Positions 7,344 to 15,730 of a stretch of DNA of 64,000 bases are shown one piece after another. The stretch is from NCBI RefSeq assembly GCF_023555415.1, contig NZ_JAKRYL010000014.1, forward strand, positions 1 to 64,000. The letters run 5' to 3'. The stretch is from Halalkalibacter alkaliphilus. GTDB lineage: Bacteria > Bacillota > Bacilli > Bacillales > Bacillaceae_D. The position numbers and the translations under genes are program-made. Positions within the stretch are counted from its first letter, which is position 1; every line of letters starts with the position of its first letter. The notes under the pieces are model-generated. The model was not told the DNA's origin. It was given only the letters and a program-made list of their open reading frames with translations, and did not search any database.

Positions 7344-8450
7344 ATGTCACAAACGATCGGTTTTAGATCTCCTGAGCAGTGGGAGCAAGTTGCAAAAGAA
7401 CATTTAGATAAAGGTGCCTTTGAATACATTCAAAGTGGCGCTGGTGTGGAAGAAACTCTTCAGGCAAATATCGAAGGATTTAGGAGATTGAAAATTGTTC
7501 CTCGCGTTCTACGTGACGTGTCAAAAGTTGACGTGTCAAAAACCATTTTGGGAACTTCTACTCCGGTCCCATTTGCTCTAGCCCCAGTAGGATTTCAAAC
7601 GATCATCCATCAAGAAGGGGAGCTAGCTGCAGCAAAGGCTGCTGCTGCCCACCAAGTTCCGTTTACAGTTAGTACGGTGTCTACAAGTTCACTGGAAGAA
7701 ATAGCTGAAGTAATGGGAGACGCTCTACGCTTCTTTCAATTGTATTGGCCAAGTGATGCAGACATTGCTCTAAGCTTTGTAAGACGAGCAGAGCGAAGTG
7801 GCTACTCAGCAATTTTTGTTACAGTAGATACTCCGATGCTTGGTTGGAGAGAGCAGGACAAACAAAATCAATACTTTCCATTAAGGGATGGACAAGGTTT
7901 AGGAAACTATTTAACGGATCCTGTATTCAATGAGAAGGCAAAGATCATTTCAAGTGTACGAGAAAAAGAAGTGGTTACAGAAGTAGCTGCTCGCTTGTTT
8001 AACCCATCATTGACATGGGAAAATCTAAAATGGTTACGAACGAAAACTAATTTACCGATTGTCGTAAAAGGGATCGTTCATCCAGCCGATGCTAAGTTAG
8101 CAGTTGATTATGGAATGGATGGGATTGTTGTTTCAAACCATGGGGGAAGGCAATTAGACGGTTCAATAAGCAGTATTGAATCATTACCTATTATTGTTGA
8201 TGCGGTAAAAGGCCAAATCGAAATCATTTTTGACGGTGGGATTCGTCGAGGTACAGATATAATAAAAGCCCTAGCCTTAGGTGCTGATAGTGTCTTAATT
8301 GGTCGGCTGTATGCTTATGGTCTTATAGATGGCCAAGAAGGGGTAGAAACAGTCATTACACAGTTGAAAGCTGAATTACAAACAGCTCTAGCTTTAACAG
8401 GTGAAACAGAACTGTCTTATCTACAACAGATAAAATTGATAAAAGTATAA
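7344..8450 (+). CDS. FMN-dependent alpha-hydroxyacid oxidase (lactate oxidase clade)
   Basis: A (beta/alpha)8 FMN enzyme of 368 residues that oxidises L-2-hydroxy acids. The family active site is intact: SGAGVEETLQAN near the N-terminus, TVDTPMLGWREQDKQNQY, the Lys in VVKGIVHPADA, the catalytic His and Arg in VVSNHGGRQLDG, and FMN-phosphate binding IFDGGIRRGTDIIKALALGAD. Overall it looks like lactate oxidase rather than LldD. GAGGCAGGGG precedes the ATG. It is the last gene of the dehydrogenase-metQNP operon, 17 bp after metP, which suggests a methionine-related hydroxyacid such as 2-hydroxy-4-methylthiobutyrate. The family is sure and the substrate is a hypothesis. Confidence 0.85.
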   Translation: MSQTIGFRSPEQWEQVAKEHLDKGAFEYIQSGAGVEETLQANIEGFRRLKIVPRVLRDVSKVDVSKTILGTSTPVPFALAPVGFQTIIHQEGELAAAKAAAAHQVPFTVSTVSTSSLEEIAEVMGDALRFFQLYWPSDADIALSFVRRAERSGYSAIFVTVDTPMLGWREQDKQNQYFPLRDGQGLGNYLTDPVFNEKAKIISSVREKEVVTEVAARLFNPSLTWENLKWLRTKTNLPIVVKGIVHPADAKLAVDYGMDGIVVSNHGGRQLDGSISSIESLPIIVDAVKGQIEIIFDGGIRRGTDIIKALALGADSVLIGRLYAYGLIDGQEGVETVITQLKAELQTALALTGETELSYLQQIKLIKV

Positions 8451-8591
8451 ATACAAAAAAAAGATTGCCTTTTTATTAATCAATTAATGACGTGTTGTAA
8501 GAGTCATGGTTGAATAGTAAACAGGCACTTTTTTAGGAAATATGAAAGTATTATAATTGTCTAGATTGGTAGTATAATGATATTTTCTGGG

Positions 8592-8733
8592 GAATAATAA
8601 AAAGAGAGTGGAGTCTCACCGAAGTACGGAAAGAAGCTATTTATTGAGGGGGGTGTCTCAAAAGGTCTGTAATTTGATCTTTTGAGACCCCCCTCTTTAG
8701 TTTGAAGTCCACTCTCTTAACATGCTATTATTC
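8592..8733. repeat. Nested inverted repeat acting as bidirectional terminator
   Basis: The inner hairpin 8646-8694 has a stem of about 17 bp (GAGGGGGG...CCCCCCTC with TCTCAAAAG inside). An outer perfect 11-bp repeat, AAGAGAGTGGA (8602-8612) against TCCACTCTCTT (8708-8718), encloses it. It lies between converging genes and can stop both. The core GGGGTGTCTCAAAAGG-like sequence recurs at 23012 and 57476, so it belongs to a dispersed family. Confidence 0.7.
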
Positions 8734-9879
8734 AGTGCGTTCAAAAGCTTTTGAAGCAAGTGAGACTAGTGTTCGATCATCCATTGGAGGATTATGTAGA
8801 CCAGCACGAACATCGCGATAATAGCGCTGGATTGGGTTTTCTTTAAATAAACTTTGCGCGCCAACTACTCGCATTGCGCGGTCGACAATGTTTACCGCAC
8901 TGTTAACAACATGATATTTTACCGAACTTAATTCAGATTGCATCTCGAGGCGTTCATTTTGAGAACTTGTATCCCATTTTTTTGCAACACCATAAAGAAA
9001 ATACCGCGCCTGAATTAAATCCGCCTCATTTTCTCCTATTTTGACTTGAACGTTGGGGAGATCTTTTATCGCTGATGATAAGCTATTTGGAGAATATGAC
9101 TTTGCAAAATCAATCGCAAAATTTTGAGCAGCTTGGGCTATTCCTAAATAGCAAGCCGGAATATGCAAAAGCCAGCCAGCTGGACTTTTCTTTCCAGGGT
9201 GAATGACCTCAAGAAAATGATCTGCTGGTATACGAACATTTTTTAAATAGAGATCGTGACTTGCTGTTCCTCTCATGGCAATGGAATTCCATGTTTCTTC
9301 AATCTTTACTCCTGGGGCCGAACGATGAATTAAAAAATTTCCGACCTGACCGTCTTCCATCGTTGCTGAAACGATAAAATAATCAAGCGCTGGTGCCATA
9401 GATGTAAAGCTCTTTCTCCCGTTAATAACCCAGCTATGTTTTTCGTTTTTGGCAGTGGTCGTAGGCTTTCCACCGCGAGTAGGACTGCCTGTTTCAGGCT
9501 CTGAAGCTGCGGCATTTAATAACTTCCCTTCATGTAACACCTCATAAAGGACGCGATCTAGAATATTTTCAGGCCATGATCTATTTTCAATAATCTGAGT
9601 AATGATTCCCATATGCCAGCCAATTGATAAGGAAGTTGAACCGTCATATGTAGCAATCACTTCTTGTAAAGAAAGCCAGTCAGCTAATGGGAGACCTGCT
9701 CCTCCAAATTCTTTTGGTATCGTTAGGGTCGTATAGCCAATTTCTTTAAGTTCTTGAATGTTTTCCATTGGAAATGTATTTTCTTCATCATGTTTTTGTG
9801 CACGAGACAAAAAGGCTTGAGCAGTTTGATGAACGATATACTCTCTCTCTTCGTTTGTATTTACGGTTTGTAGTTTCAT
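8728..9879 (-). CDS. Acyl-CoA dehydrogenase homologue, YdbM/SfnC-like
   Basis: A flavoprotein of 383 residues with the acyl-CoA dehydrogenase fold: N-terminal helical domain, the AAASEPETGSPTRGG substrate/FAD loop, WVINGRKSFTSMAPALDYFIV in the middle barrel, and a helical C-terminus ending RYYRDVRAGLHNPPMDDR. That ending, with no catalytic Glu in a YEG-type motif, is typical of the DszC/SfnC/YdbM branch, which includes monooxygenases and sulfur-scavenging genes, rather than of beta-oxidation enzymes. ATG at 9879 is supported by GGAGGAGGATTC; the in-frame ATG further upstream overlaps that site. It faces the methionine operon, which agrees with a sulfur role, but this is inferred. Confidence 0.75.
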   Translation of the reverse strand: MKLQTVNTNEEREYIVHQTAQAFLSRAQKHDEENTFPMENIQELKEIGYTTLTIPKEFGGAGLPLADWLSLQEVIATYDGSTSLSIGWHMGIITQIIENRSWPENILDRVLYEVLHEGKLLNAAASEPETGSPTRGGKPTTTAKNEKHSWVINGRKSFTSMAPALDYFIVSATMEDGQVGNFLIHRSAPGVKIEETWNSIAMRGTASHDLYLKNVRIPADHFLEVIHPGKKSPAGWLLHIPACYLGIAQAAQNFAIDFAKSYSPNSLSSAIKDLPNVQVKIGENEADLIQARYFLYGVAKKWDTSSQNERLEMQSELSSVKYHVVNSAVNIVDRAMRVVGAQSLFKENPIQRYYRDVRAGLHNPPMDDRTLVSLASKAFERTE

Positions 9880-10006
9880 GAATCCTCCTCCGTTCACTCG
9901 GTTTTTACCAGTTTATCACAAAGGAGGTGAGATTAAGAATGAATTGCCCGCAATGGAAATTGTCAAAAAAATAAGAGTCAAGTACAAAAGAACAATCTTT
10001 GTCATG

Positions 10007-10501
10007 TTAAGGCCTGATAAATACAGACGTACCTATTGGAACGGTGTGCGCTAATTCTTCAACATCGTGATTAAACATTCGAATACAGCCCCGTGAGACA
10101 TAATGTCCAATTGATTGAGGATCGTCTGTACCATGAATTCCATAGTGTTTCTTTGACAAACTCATCCACATTGTACCAAAAGGTCCTCCTGGGTTTGGTG
10201 CTTTATTAATGATAATAAAATCCCCAACGGGTGTTTCATGAAGAACACGGCCTACACCAACAGGGTAAACCTTTTGAATCTGATCTTGAACCATTAAAGT
10301 CAACGTTCTATTGGTAAGTGAGACATGGATGGAGAAGGGGATCGTTAGGGGAGAGGGAAGGCCTGGTATATTTAGCCTTTGCCCAACAAGTATCAGATCT
10401 GGATTTATACCGGGATTGGCTGCAACTAACTCTTGGAAAGGAATTCGATAGTCTTCTGAAATGGAAAACAATGTTTCTCCTGCTTGAACGGTATGAATCA
10501 T
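10007..10501 (-). CDS. LysM-L,D-transpeptidase (YkuD family)
   Basis: A cell-wall enzyme of about 164 residues. A LysM peptidoglycan-binding domain (residues 2-47, [19 protein letters not shown] and GQRLNIP) is followed by a YkuD catalytic domain with the conserved HGTDDP and SRGCIRM, holding the catalytic His and Cys. The architecture equals B. subtilis YkuD, a spore-associated L,D-transpeptidase. No signal peptide is seen, also as in YkuD. The second ATG (10501) has AAAGGAGG at a good distance, whereas the first ATG two codons earlier abuts it. Monocistronic. Confidence 0.9.
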   Translation of the reverse strand: MIHTVQAGETLFSISEDYRIPFQELVAANPGINPDLILVGQRLNIPGLPSPLTIPFSIHVSLTNRTLTLMVQDQIQKVYPVGVGRVLHETPVGDFIIINKAPNPGGPFGTMWMSLSKKHYGIHGTDDPQSIGHYVSRGCIRMFNHDVEELAHTVPIGTSVFIRP

Positions 10502-10651
10502 GCACATCCTCCTTTTTACTTTTTATCAACCTATGTAAACTTTCAGTGAATAGAACGTTATAGAAAAGATTACAGAACTAAGGTGATCATTGTATCTCTT
10601 TCTATTCATATGGTTTAATAAAGGTAACTGAAAGGAAAGGGAGATTATATT

Positions 10652-10798
10652 ATGAGACCATTGCAAATTTCTGCAGAAACAGCACAGAAGCTTTCAGAGT
10701 CATTAAATGTGCCCATTGAACAAATTATGCATATGCCTCAGCACATTTTGTTAGCGAAGCTTGCTGAGTTACAAGAAAGCGAGAAAAAGGATAAATAA
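10652..10798 (+). CDS. yycC: YycC-like small protein
   Basis: A 48-residue protein (MRPLQISAETAQKLSES, then LNVPIEQIMHMPQHILLAKL, charged tail ESEKKDK). It matches my memory of B. subtilis YycC, a conserved small protein of unknown function. GGAAAGGGAG lies before the ATG and a terminator follows directly, so it is a free-standing gene. The predicted structure is helical and amphipathic with no membrane segment. Confidence 0.75.
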   Translation: MRPLQISAETAQKLSESLNVPIEQIMHMPQHILLAKLAELQESEKKDK

Positions 10799-10810
10799 AA
10801 CAAGCTTATT

Positions 10811-10857
10811 GAAGGGCACTGAAAAAGGTTTGATATTAACCTTTTCGTGCCCTTTCT
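10811..10857. terminator. Bidirectional terminator between yycC and DHODH-like fusion gene
   Basis: AAGGGCAC...AAAAAGGTT (from 10812) pairs with AACCTTTT...GTGCCCTT (to 10855). It resembles the hairpin after sigF at 20889-20928. Confidence 0.8.
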
Positions 10858-12688
10858 AGTTGAATTCCCTTTTTGAATGGAAAAAGCGATAAGACAAGCT
10901 GAGTCCAATGAGGTAGATAACGAGCGCAAAGTATGCTGGCAGCAAGTGAATGAAGGTTGTATAACCAATTGCAAAATGAACAGAGATCCCACTTGCAAAT
11001 GCAGGAACTCCTCCAATCAATAACATCCACCATACCCAGCGGCTACCTTGATGATACCCCCATAATGCAACCATTAGTACAAGAAGACCAACACTTAAGA
11101 GTGCACTACCAAAACCGGCTCGATCATGAGCAATGACAGGGATGAGTTTTTCATTAAACGATTGTAGCATATCAGCTGGCATGCAAAGGTATAGTAAATC
11201 TGTTTGAACAAATACACTCGTAATCCCAATATAGGAAATGATGATACTACCGAGGACGAAAGAAAAGCCGAGTATGACAAAACAAAATTGCCCGTATAAA
11301 CTATTTTTCCAATGGTGATCGTTGTCTCGATTCGAAGACGAAGGTGTTCCTCTTAGTCTATTTGTTTGAAAATAGCCGATGCAATAAAATGGCAGCAACA
11401 CGAGCCAAAATAGCATGTGAAGCCAATCAAAATATCCGTAGCCAATAAAAAGAAAAATACCTAAAAATCCAATAATAGCGGCAATGTCCGTTGCCTGTTT
11501 CGCCCAAAGCATTCCATTACGAATACCATATCTAGCTAAAAACATATAAATGATCCCGCCTGAGATCATTGTTCCCGCAAGTGTCATTCGATCGTGAGCC
11601 ATAAAAAATAGGATGCGTTCGTTGAAATAATAAATTGATTCACGAGGCATGCCTAAGAAATACTCATCATAGGGAAGGATAATTGTCGTCATACTAAGAA
11701 TTAGAGCAAATAACCCTCCGATCATAATAAATAACCCAAAAAGCCAATACCATTCCCAGCCTTGATAAGATACAGGAGCTACGTTAATCTCATCAAGCTG
11801 CGCCTCTTTAATTCTCTTTGGCAGTCCCGGACCTGCAAAGACGTAACCGTGAGATAAAAGTAGCATGTCCGCACCTGCATGTAATAGCTTTAATGCATCT
11901 CTGGGTTGTACAATCCCTCCAACAGTGATGATTGGCAATGAAAAGTGATGTTCTCGCAAAAATTTTAACGTTTTTACGTGTGAAGAAAGAGTTTCCTCAT
12001 TTTCTTTTTGATTGCCCTCTTCTAGAACCACCCCTGAAAAATTTTGTTCAATCTCATGCAACGGTAGGTCTTCAACTTGATTTTCTCCGATAGCAAGTAA
12101 GGTTGGTTTGCTCGTAGCATGAGATACTGACAGTGTACGAATGTCAGTGTCGATTAGAGAGTGATTTGTCATATCAATAACAAAACCATCAGTAAATGGC
12201 GCTAAGCGCTCAGTGATTTCTTCTAAATGCTGATCGTTTTCAGTTATCCTAATAAAAATAGGCTTATTTACATTGTGTTTCCTTAATTTCGTTATAGCTT
12301 GCTCTACACTTAACGTTGGAGTGGATTCACTGAAATCAATTCGTTGTTCTAAATGGTGAATGATTGGATTCTTTTGACTTGGGATAGACATTTTGCCTAC
12401 TGGGCCTACTTCAATAAAGCCAAAGCCTAGATTGGCAAAAGCTTGCGTTCCTGATAAGTTGGGGTCTATTCTACAGGACAGGCCGATTGAATTCTCAAGT
12501 TCTATCTGCAGAATGTTTTTCTTAAGAAGGTGGGAAGATTCTTCTCTCCCTAAAAAGTGAATCACTTGTTTCCCACCAGGCGTCGTAGCAATTCGGTTCA
12601 TCGTTTTATGAATAAATTCCCGCGATATCTTTGCTGGAAGTTTTGATAATACTGGTTTAAATAACACATGATAGGACCAATCCGGCAT
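10856..12688 (-). CDS. Dihydroorotate-dehydrogenase-like domain fused to duplicated membrane domain
   Basis: A 610-residue protein. Residues 1-300 follow class 2 dihydroorotate dehydrogenase, clearest in ANLGFGFIEVGPVG (86-98) and IITVGGIVQPRDALKLLHAG (253-272) with GYVFAGPGLPKRI after it. The usual NxSSPN catalytic loop and the Lys of the KxxPD motif are replaced (VIDMTNHSL, KPTLLAIGEN), so it may bind FMN but probably does not act as DHODH. Residues 310-600 are membrane segments in two tandem related halves, each with MP...FNE, then AHDR (H365 and H521), then a GY...H segment. ATG 12688 has GGGAGG upstream. No neighbouring pyr genes. The function is unknown. Confidence 0.7.
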   Translation of the reverse strand: MPDWSYHVLFKPVLSKLPAKISREFIHKTMNRIATTPGGKQVIHFLGREESSHLLKKNILQIELENSIGLSCRIDPNLSGTQAFANLGFGFIEVGPVGKMSIPSQKNPIIHHLEQRIDFSESTPTLSVEQAITKLRKHNVNKPIFIRITENDQHLEEITERLAPFTDGFVIDMTNHSLIDTDIRTLSVSHATSKPTLLAIGENQVEDLPLHEIEQNFSGVVLEEGNQKENEETLSSHVKTLKFLREHHFSLPIITVGGIVQPRDALKLLHAGADMLLLSHGYVFAGPGLPKRIKEAQLDEINVAPVSYQGWEWYWLFGLFIMIGGLFALILSMTTIILPYDEYFLGMPRESIYYFNERILFFMAHDRMTLAGTMISGGIIYMFLARYGIRNGMLWAKQATDIAAIIGFLGIFLFIGYGYFDWLHMLFWLVLLPFYCIGYFQTNRLRGTPSSSNRDNDHHWKNSLYGQFCFVILGFSFVLGSIIISYIGITSVFVQTDLLYLCMPADMLQSFNEKLIPVIAHDRAGFGSALLSVGLLVLMVALWGYHQGSRWVWWMLLIGGVPAFASGISVHFAIGYTTFIHLLPAYFALVIYLIGLSLSYRFFHSKREFN

Positions 12689-12775
12689 TCTCGATTCCTC
12701 CCATATGAATAGTATTATCATTGTAGCATCTTACTACATAGAAGAGTGACATCTAATAAAATGTATCATATAAAA

Positions 12776-12806
12776 AAAGAAGTGCCCCCTTTAAGCACTT
12801 CTACAT
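12776..12806 (-). terminator. Terminator after D-2-hydroxyacid dehydrogenase gene
   Basis: AGAAGTGC (12778-12785) pairs with GCACTTCT (12795-12802), followed on the minus strand by a T7 run. Confidence 0.8.
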
Positions 12807-12815
12807 TCGATTATT

Positions 12816-13781
12816 TTAGTAGCCTTTTTTGTAATCAACGAGGTTGACAGAAAACGGTTGATGTCTTACATAATTGTTTAGATTTGGAATGAGAATTTCA
12901 TCCATTACACGTTTATCGTAATACTCGGTTGAGCCAGCTGTATGCGGAGTAATAATAACATTGTCATGATCCCAAAGCTTCGATTCTTCAGGAAGAGGCT
13001 CCTGTTCAAATACATCTAAGCCGGCCCCAGCAATCTCTTGGTTCTCAAGAGCATCTAGTAAATCAGCTTCAACAACAATTTCCCCACGACCAATATTTAT
13101 CAAAAATGCGCTCCGCTTCATCAATTTAAATTGCTCAGCAGCAAATAGGTGTTGCGTGTCTGTTGTAAGTGGTAGTGTGATGACGACATAGTCGCATCTA
13201 GGCAGAATGTCGTTTAAGTGACTTGATGTATAGATTTCATCCACATTAGGGGATGGCTGTCCTGAATGTCGAATGCCAATGACATGCATGCCGAAAGCTT
13301 TAGCAATCTTTGCTGTTTCTTGACCAATCGCACCTACCCCTATAATACCAATTGTTTTCCTATGAATTTCAAGCTTCATATGCTCATGGTGCCATGTTTT
13401 AGATTGTTGATTTTTTACATAGGTATGTATTTTTCTCGTTAGGCTAAGCATTAATGCAAATATCGTTTCTGAAATAGGATAAGCATGAACTCCGTTTGCG
13501 CTGGTGATGTGAACTCCTCTCAATTGTAACTCAGAAAGAGGGAGGTGATTTACACCAGCAGACCAAGTTTGGATCCACGTAAGGGGTGTTTGATCTTCTC
13601 GGAAAAGAAGGTCCTTCATTTCGGCTTTCCAGCCTGCTATGATTTCAGCATCTTTAATATGTTCTTCCCAAATCGATCGATCTCTTCCAACAATTACTTC
13701 CCATTCAGGTAGGATTACATTTAGTTGTTGTACATAATTGTCTTCAATATTTTGTGTGATAACTAATTTTCTTTTTGTCAT
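12816..13781 (-). CDS. D-2-hydroxyacid dehydrogenase family protein
   Basis: A NAD(P)-dependent 2-hydroxyacid dehydrogenase of 321 residues, usual length for the family. The dinucleotide fold GIIGVGAIGQETAKIAKAFG and the catalytic triad Arg (INIGRGEIV), Glu (DVFEQEPLP) and His (IITPHTAG) are all present. The N-terminal substrate domain has WSAGVNHLPL. It resembles the glyoxylate/hydroxypyruvate reductase-like proteins common in Firmicutes; the exact substrate cannot be read. GGAGGTATGAG precedes ATG 13781. It is flanked by terminators, so monocistronic. Confidence 0.85.
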   Translation of the reverse strand: MTKRKLVITQNIEDNYVQQLNVILPEWEVIVGRDRSIWEEHIKDAEIIAGWKAEMKDLLFREDQTPLTWIQTWSAGVNHLPLSELQLRGVHITSANGVHAYPISETIFALMLSLTRKIHTYVKNQQSKTWHHEHMKLEIHRKTIGIIGVGAIGQETAKIAKAFGMHVIGIRHSGQPSPNVDEIYTSSHLNDILPRCDYVVITLPLTTDTQHLFAAEQFKLMKRSAFLINIGRGEIVVEADLLDALENQEIAGAGLDVFEQEPLPEESKLWDHDNVIITPHTAGSTEYYDKRVMDEILIPNLNNYVRHQPFSVNLVDYKKGY

Positions 13782-13877
13782 CTCATACCTCCTGATACTG
13801 TTTCTTTTTATATTATCAGAAAGTTATGTATAAAGAGACGAATGTTCGCTAAAAATTTGAGGATTGTTTAAATAACA

Positions 13878-13905
13878 AGGGTGACCAATTGTTTTCAGAC
13901 ACCCT
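13878..13905 (-). terminator. Hairpin after MBL-fold gene
   Basis: AGGGTG (13878-13883) pairs with CACCCT (13900-13905), followed on the minus strand by a T-rich TGTTATTT. Moderate strength. Confidence 0.5.
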
Positions 13906-13920
13906 AGTTATTTGATTAAA

Positions 13921-14781
13921 TTAATGAATGTTTGAATCGACATAGCGACCGTAGTCAGGAATCGCTACCTTATCAAAATCTGCTGCAAGTTTATCAAGGC
14001 TTTTAGTCAGTTCTTCTCCGTACATCGGTAGGCCATGGCCCGTAATAGCAACAGTAGGTTCGAGATGTTTTAAAATACCAACTGACTCCCATGCTGCTTC
14101 CCAATCAGTCGTTAAGTACCTAGGAGGACCATTCATCTCTTTTTCTTGTGTGAGTACTTTATAAAGTGAGTCTTGTTTGACAGTCACAAAGGCGTCACCG
14201 GCAATTAGCGCATTGTCTTCAATTCTGATGAATGAGCAATGGCCAGGAGTATGACCAGGAGTGTGGATCCAGCGCCAACCAGGCATTTCTGGAATGCGGT
14301 GATCTTTAGGTAATTCCTTTAGACGGTTTCCAAGTTGTATCGGACCATTTGGGAATATGGACGACATTTTCGCAATCAGTCCGCCTTCCACGCTCGTATC
14401 TGGCTCAGGATAACTTCTTTCACCTGTTAAGTACGGAAATTCTGCTGAATGAGCATAGATTGGGACATCCCATTCCTCAGCTAATTCAACAATTGCTCCA
14501 ACGTGGTCAAAATGACCGTGAGTTAGAACAATTGCGCGAGGGGGCTGTACTGAACCAAATTTATCTTTTAATGCACTAAGAATGTTATCTGCAGATTTTG
14601 GCATGCCTGCATCGACTAATACCCACGCGTTAGCTTTCGTTGGGTCTCCTACAAAACAAACATTAACTACTTGAACAGGCAAACAATAGATTTGTGGGGC
14701 TACTTCTTGAATGACACCATCAGTAACAGATGTAATCGGAATAAACTTATTATCTTCGCTATAATGCATTTCCTGATCCAC
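13921..14781 (-). CDS. MBL-fold metallo-hydrolase
   Basis: A metallo-beta-lactamase-fold hydrolase of 286 residues. The dinuclear metal motif is LTHGHFDHVG, with further ligands in TPGHTPGHCSF, the Asp in LIAGDAFVT and the last His in AITGHGLP. It is similar to the glyoxalase II-like/YobT-type proteins of Bacillus. Translation probably begins at GTG 14781, because AGGAGGG lies nine bases before it; the next ATG (MHYSEDN) is four codons inside. It diverges from a VOC/glyoxalase-like gene, but a shared methylglyoxal role is only a guess. Confidence 0.8.
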   Translation of the reverse strand: MDQEMHYSEDNKFIPITSVTDGVIQEVAPQIYCLPVQVVNVCFVGDPTKANAWVLVDAGMPKSADNILSALKDKFGSVQPPRAIVLTHGHFDHVGAIVELAEEWDVPIYAHSAEFPYLTGERSYPEPDTSVEGGLIAKMSSIFPNGPIQLGNRLKELPKDHRIPEMPGWRWIHTPGHTPGHCSFIRIEDNALIAGDAFVTVKQDSLYKVLTQEKEMNGPPRYLTTDWEAAWESVGILKHLEPTVAITGHGLPMYGEELTKSLDKLAADFDKVAIPDYGRYVDSNIH

Positions 14782-14883
14782 GTAAAGATCCCTCCTATAA
14801 AGTTCAGTATGACCGCTTTTAGTTTTTAACCTATTTAAAGTTTTATGTAATGGACAATAAAAAAGCTTATTAGAGCGTGCTCA

Positions 14884-14932
14884 AAAGAGTCTGTTCAAGA
14901 AGGGGAAAAGAACTTCTTTTTGAACAGACTTA
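14884..14932. repeat. Inverted repeat in the divergent MBL/VOC promoter region
   Basis: AGTCTGTTCAA near 14889-14899 pairs with TTGAACAGACT at 14920-14930, with more pairing inside (GAAG/CTTC). It is not at a 3' end: the right arm overlaps a TTGAAC and lies close to TATAAT (14941-14946), the probable promoter of the VOC gene. It could be an operator or a remnant of the dispersed hairpin family. Confidence 0.5.
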
Positions 14933-14975
14933 ACGAATGTTATAATGGAGAATATTTTTCTGGGAGGACGTTATA

Positions 14976-15371
14976 GTGTTTAAACACATCCATCATGTAG
15001 CTATTATTTGTTCGGATTATGAGAAATCAAAGCATTTCTATGTGAATATTTTAGGATTGAAAATTATAAATGAAACTTATCGAAGCGAGCGAAACTCATA
15101 TAAATTAGACCTTCAAATTGGAAACAGTCAAATTGAATTATTTTCATTTCCGGAGTCTCCGGAAAGACCAAGTTATCCTGAGGCAAGGGGATTAAGGCAT
15201 CCTGCTTTTGAAGTAGATGATGTTCAAACGTGTAAAAATTGGTTAGAAGAGCAGAGGATAGAAGTAGAGTCTATTCGAATCGATGAAACAACCGGAAAGA
15301 AATTCACCTTTTTTTCAGATCCAGATGGATTGCCTCTAGAGCTCTATGAAGCCAATACAATCAATAAGTAA
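14976..15371 (+). CDS. VOC family protein (glyoxalase I-like, YwkD-type)
   Basis: A small vicinal-oxygen-chelate protein of 131 residues with the two beta-alpha-beta-beta-beta modules. Seen are HHVAIICSDYEKSKHFYVNIL at the start, a Glu in SQIELFSFPE, the His in RGLRHPAFEVDD and the Glu in GLPLELYEA, consistent with a His-Glu-His-Glu metal site. This family includes lactoylglutathione-lyase-like enzymes; the substrate is unknown. The start is GTG at 14976 with GGGAGG eight bases upstream; no ATG fits. The next gene is a spore protein with its own promoter. Confidence 0.8.
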   Translation: MFKHIHHVAIICSDYEKSKHFYVNILGLKIINETYRSERNSYKLDLQIGNSQIELFSFPESPERPSYPEARGLRHPAFEVDDVQTCKNWLEEQRIEVESIRIDETTGKKFTFFSDPDGLPLELYEANTINK

Positions 15372-15391
15372 ACTTTTCCAACAAAAAAGTT

Positions 15392-15420
15392 GCATAAGTT
15401 GATACGTTTCTCACACAATA
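15392..15420 (+). promoter_or_regulatory. Sigma-G promoter of the SASP gene
   Basis: GCATA (15392-15396) and CACAATA (15414-15420) are 17 bases apart, close to the forespore sigma-G consensus GHATR-N17/18-CATNHTA. The position, about 35 bases before the gene, fits. Confidence 0.6.
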
Positions 15421-15455
15421 GTTACTGAACACGAACAAAGCGAGGTGAACTAAAA

Positions 15456-15662
15456 ATGGCAAGCAACAACAACAGTAGTAACCAACTATTAGTACCTGGG
15501 GTTGAACAAGCTCTAGATCAAATGAAGTATGAAATTGCTTCTGAATTTGGTGTACAACTTGGCGCAGATGCAACTGCACGTGCGAACGGTTCTGTTGGCG
15601 GCGAGATCACCAAGCGTCTAGTTCAACAAGCTGAGCAACAACTTGGAGGTTCACAGTTTTAA
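15456..15662 (+). CDS. Alpha/beta-type small acid-soluble spore protein
   Basis: A DNA-binding spore protein of 68 residues that coats and protects forespore DNA and is degraded during germination. Family signatures are clear: [20 protein letters not shown] with the GPR protease cleavage site in EIASEFG, then [31 protein letters not shown] precedes ATG 15456. Its consensus-like sigma-G promoter and downstream terminator mark it as a single late-sporulation gene. Confidence 0.96.
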   Translation: MASNNNSSNQLLVPGVEQALDQMKYEIASEFGVQLGADATARANGSVGGEITKRLVQQAEQQLGGSQF

Positions 15663-15701
15663 TTAAAACTTTACCCTAGCCCACAAATGTTATCATTTTG
15701 A

Positions 15702-15730
15702 AACCCCGTCATCATGACGGGGTTCTTTTC
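15702..15730. terminator. Terminator between SASP gene and alpha/beta hydrolase gene
   Basis: ACCCCGTCATcATGACGGGGT (15702-15722) is a near-perfect stem, followed on the plus strand by TCTTTTC. The opposing hydrolase stop codon lies inside the hairpin. Confidence 0.85.
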
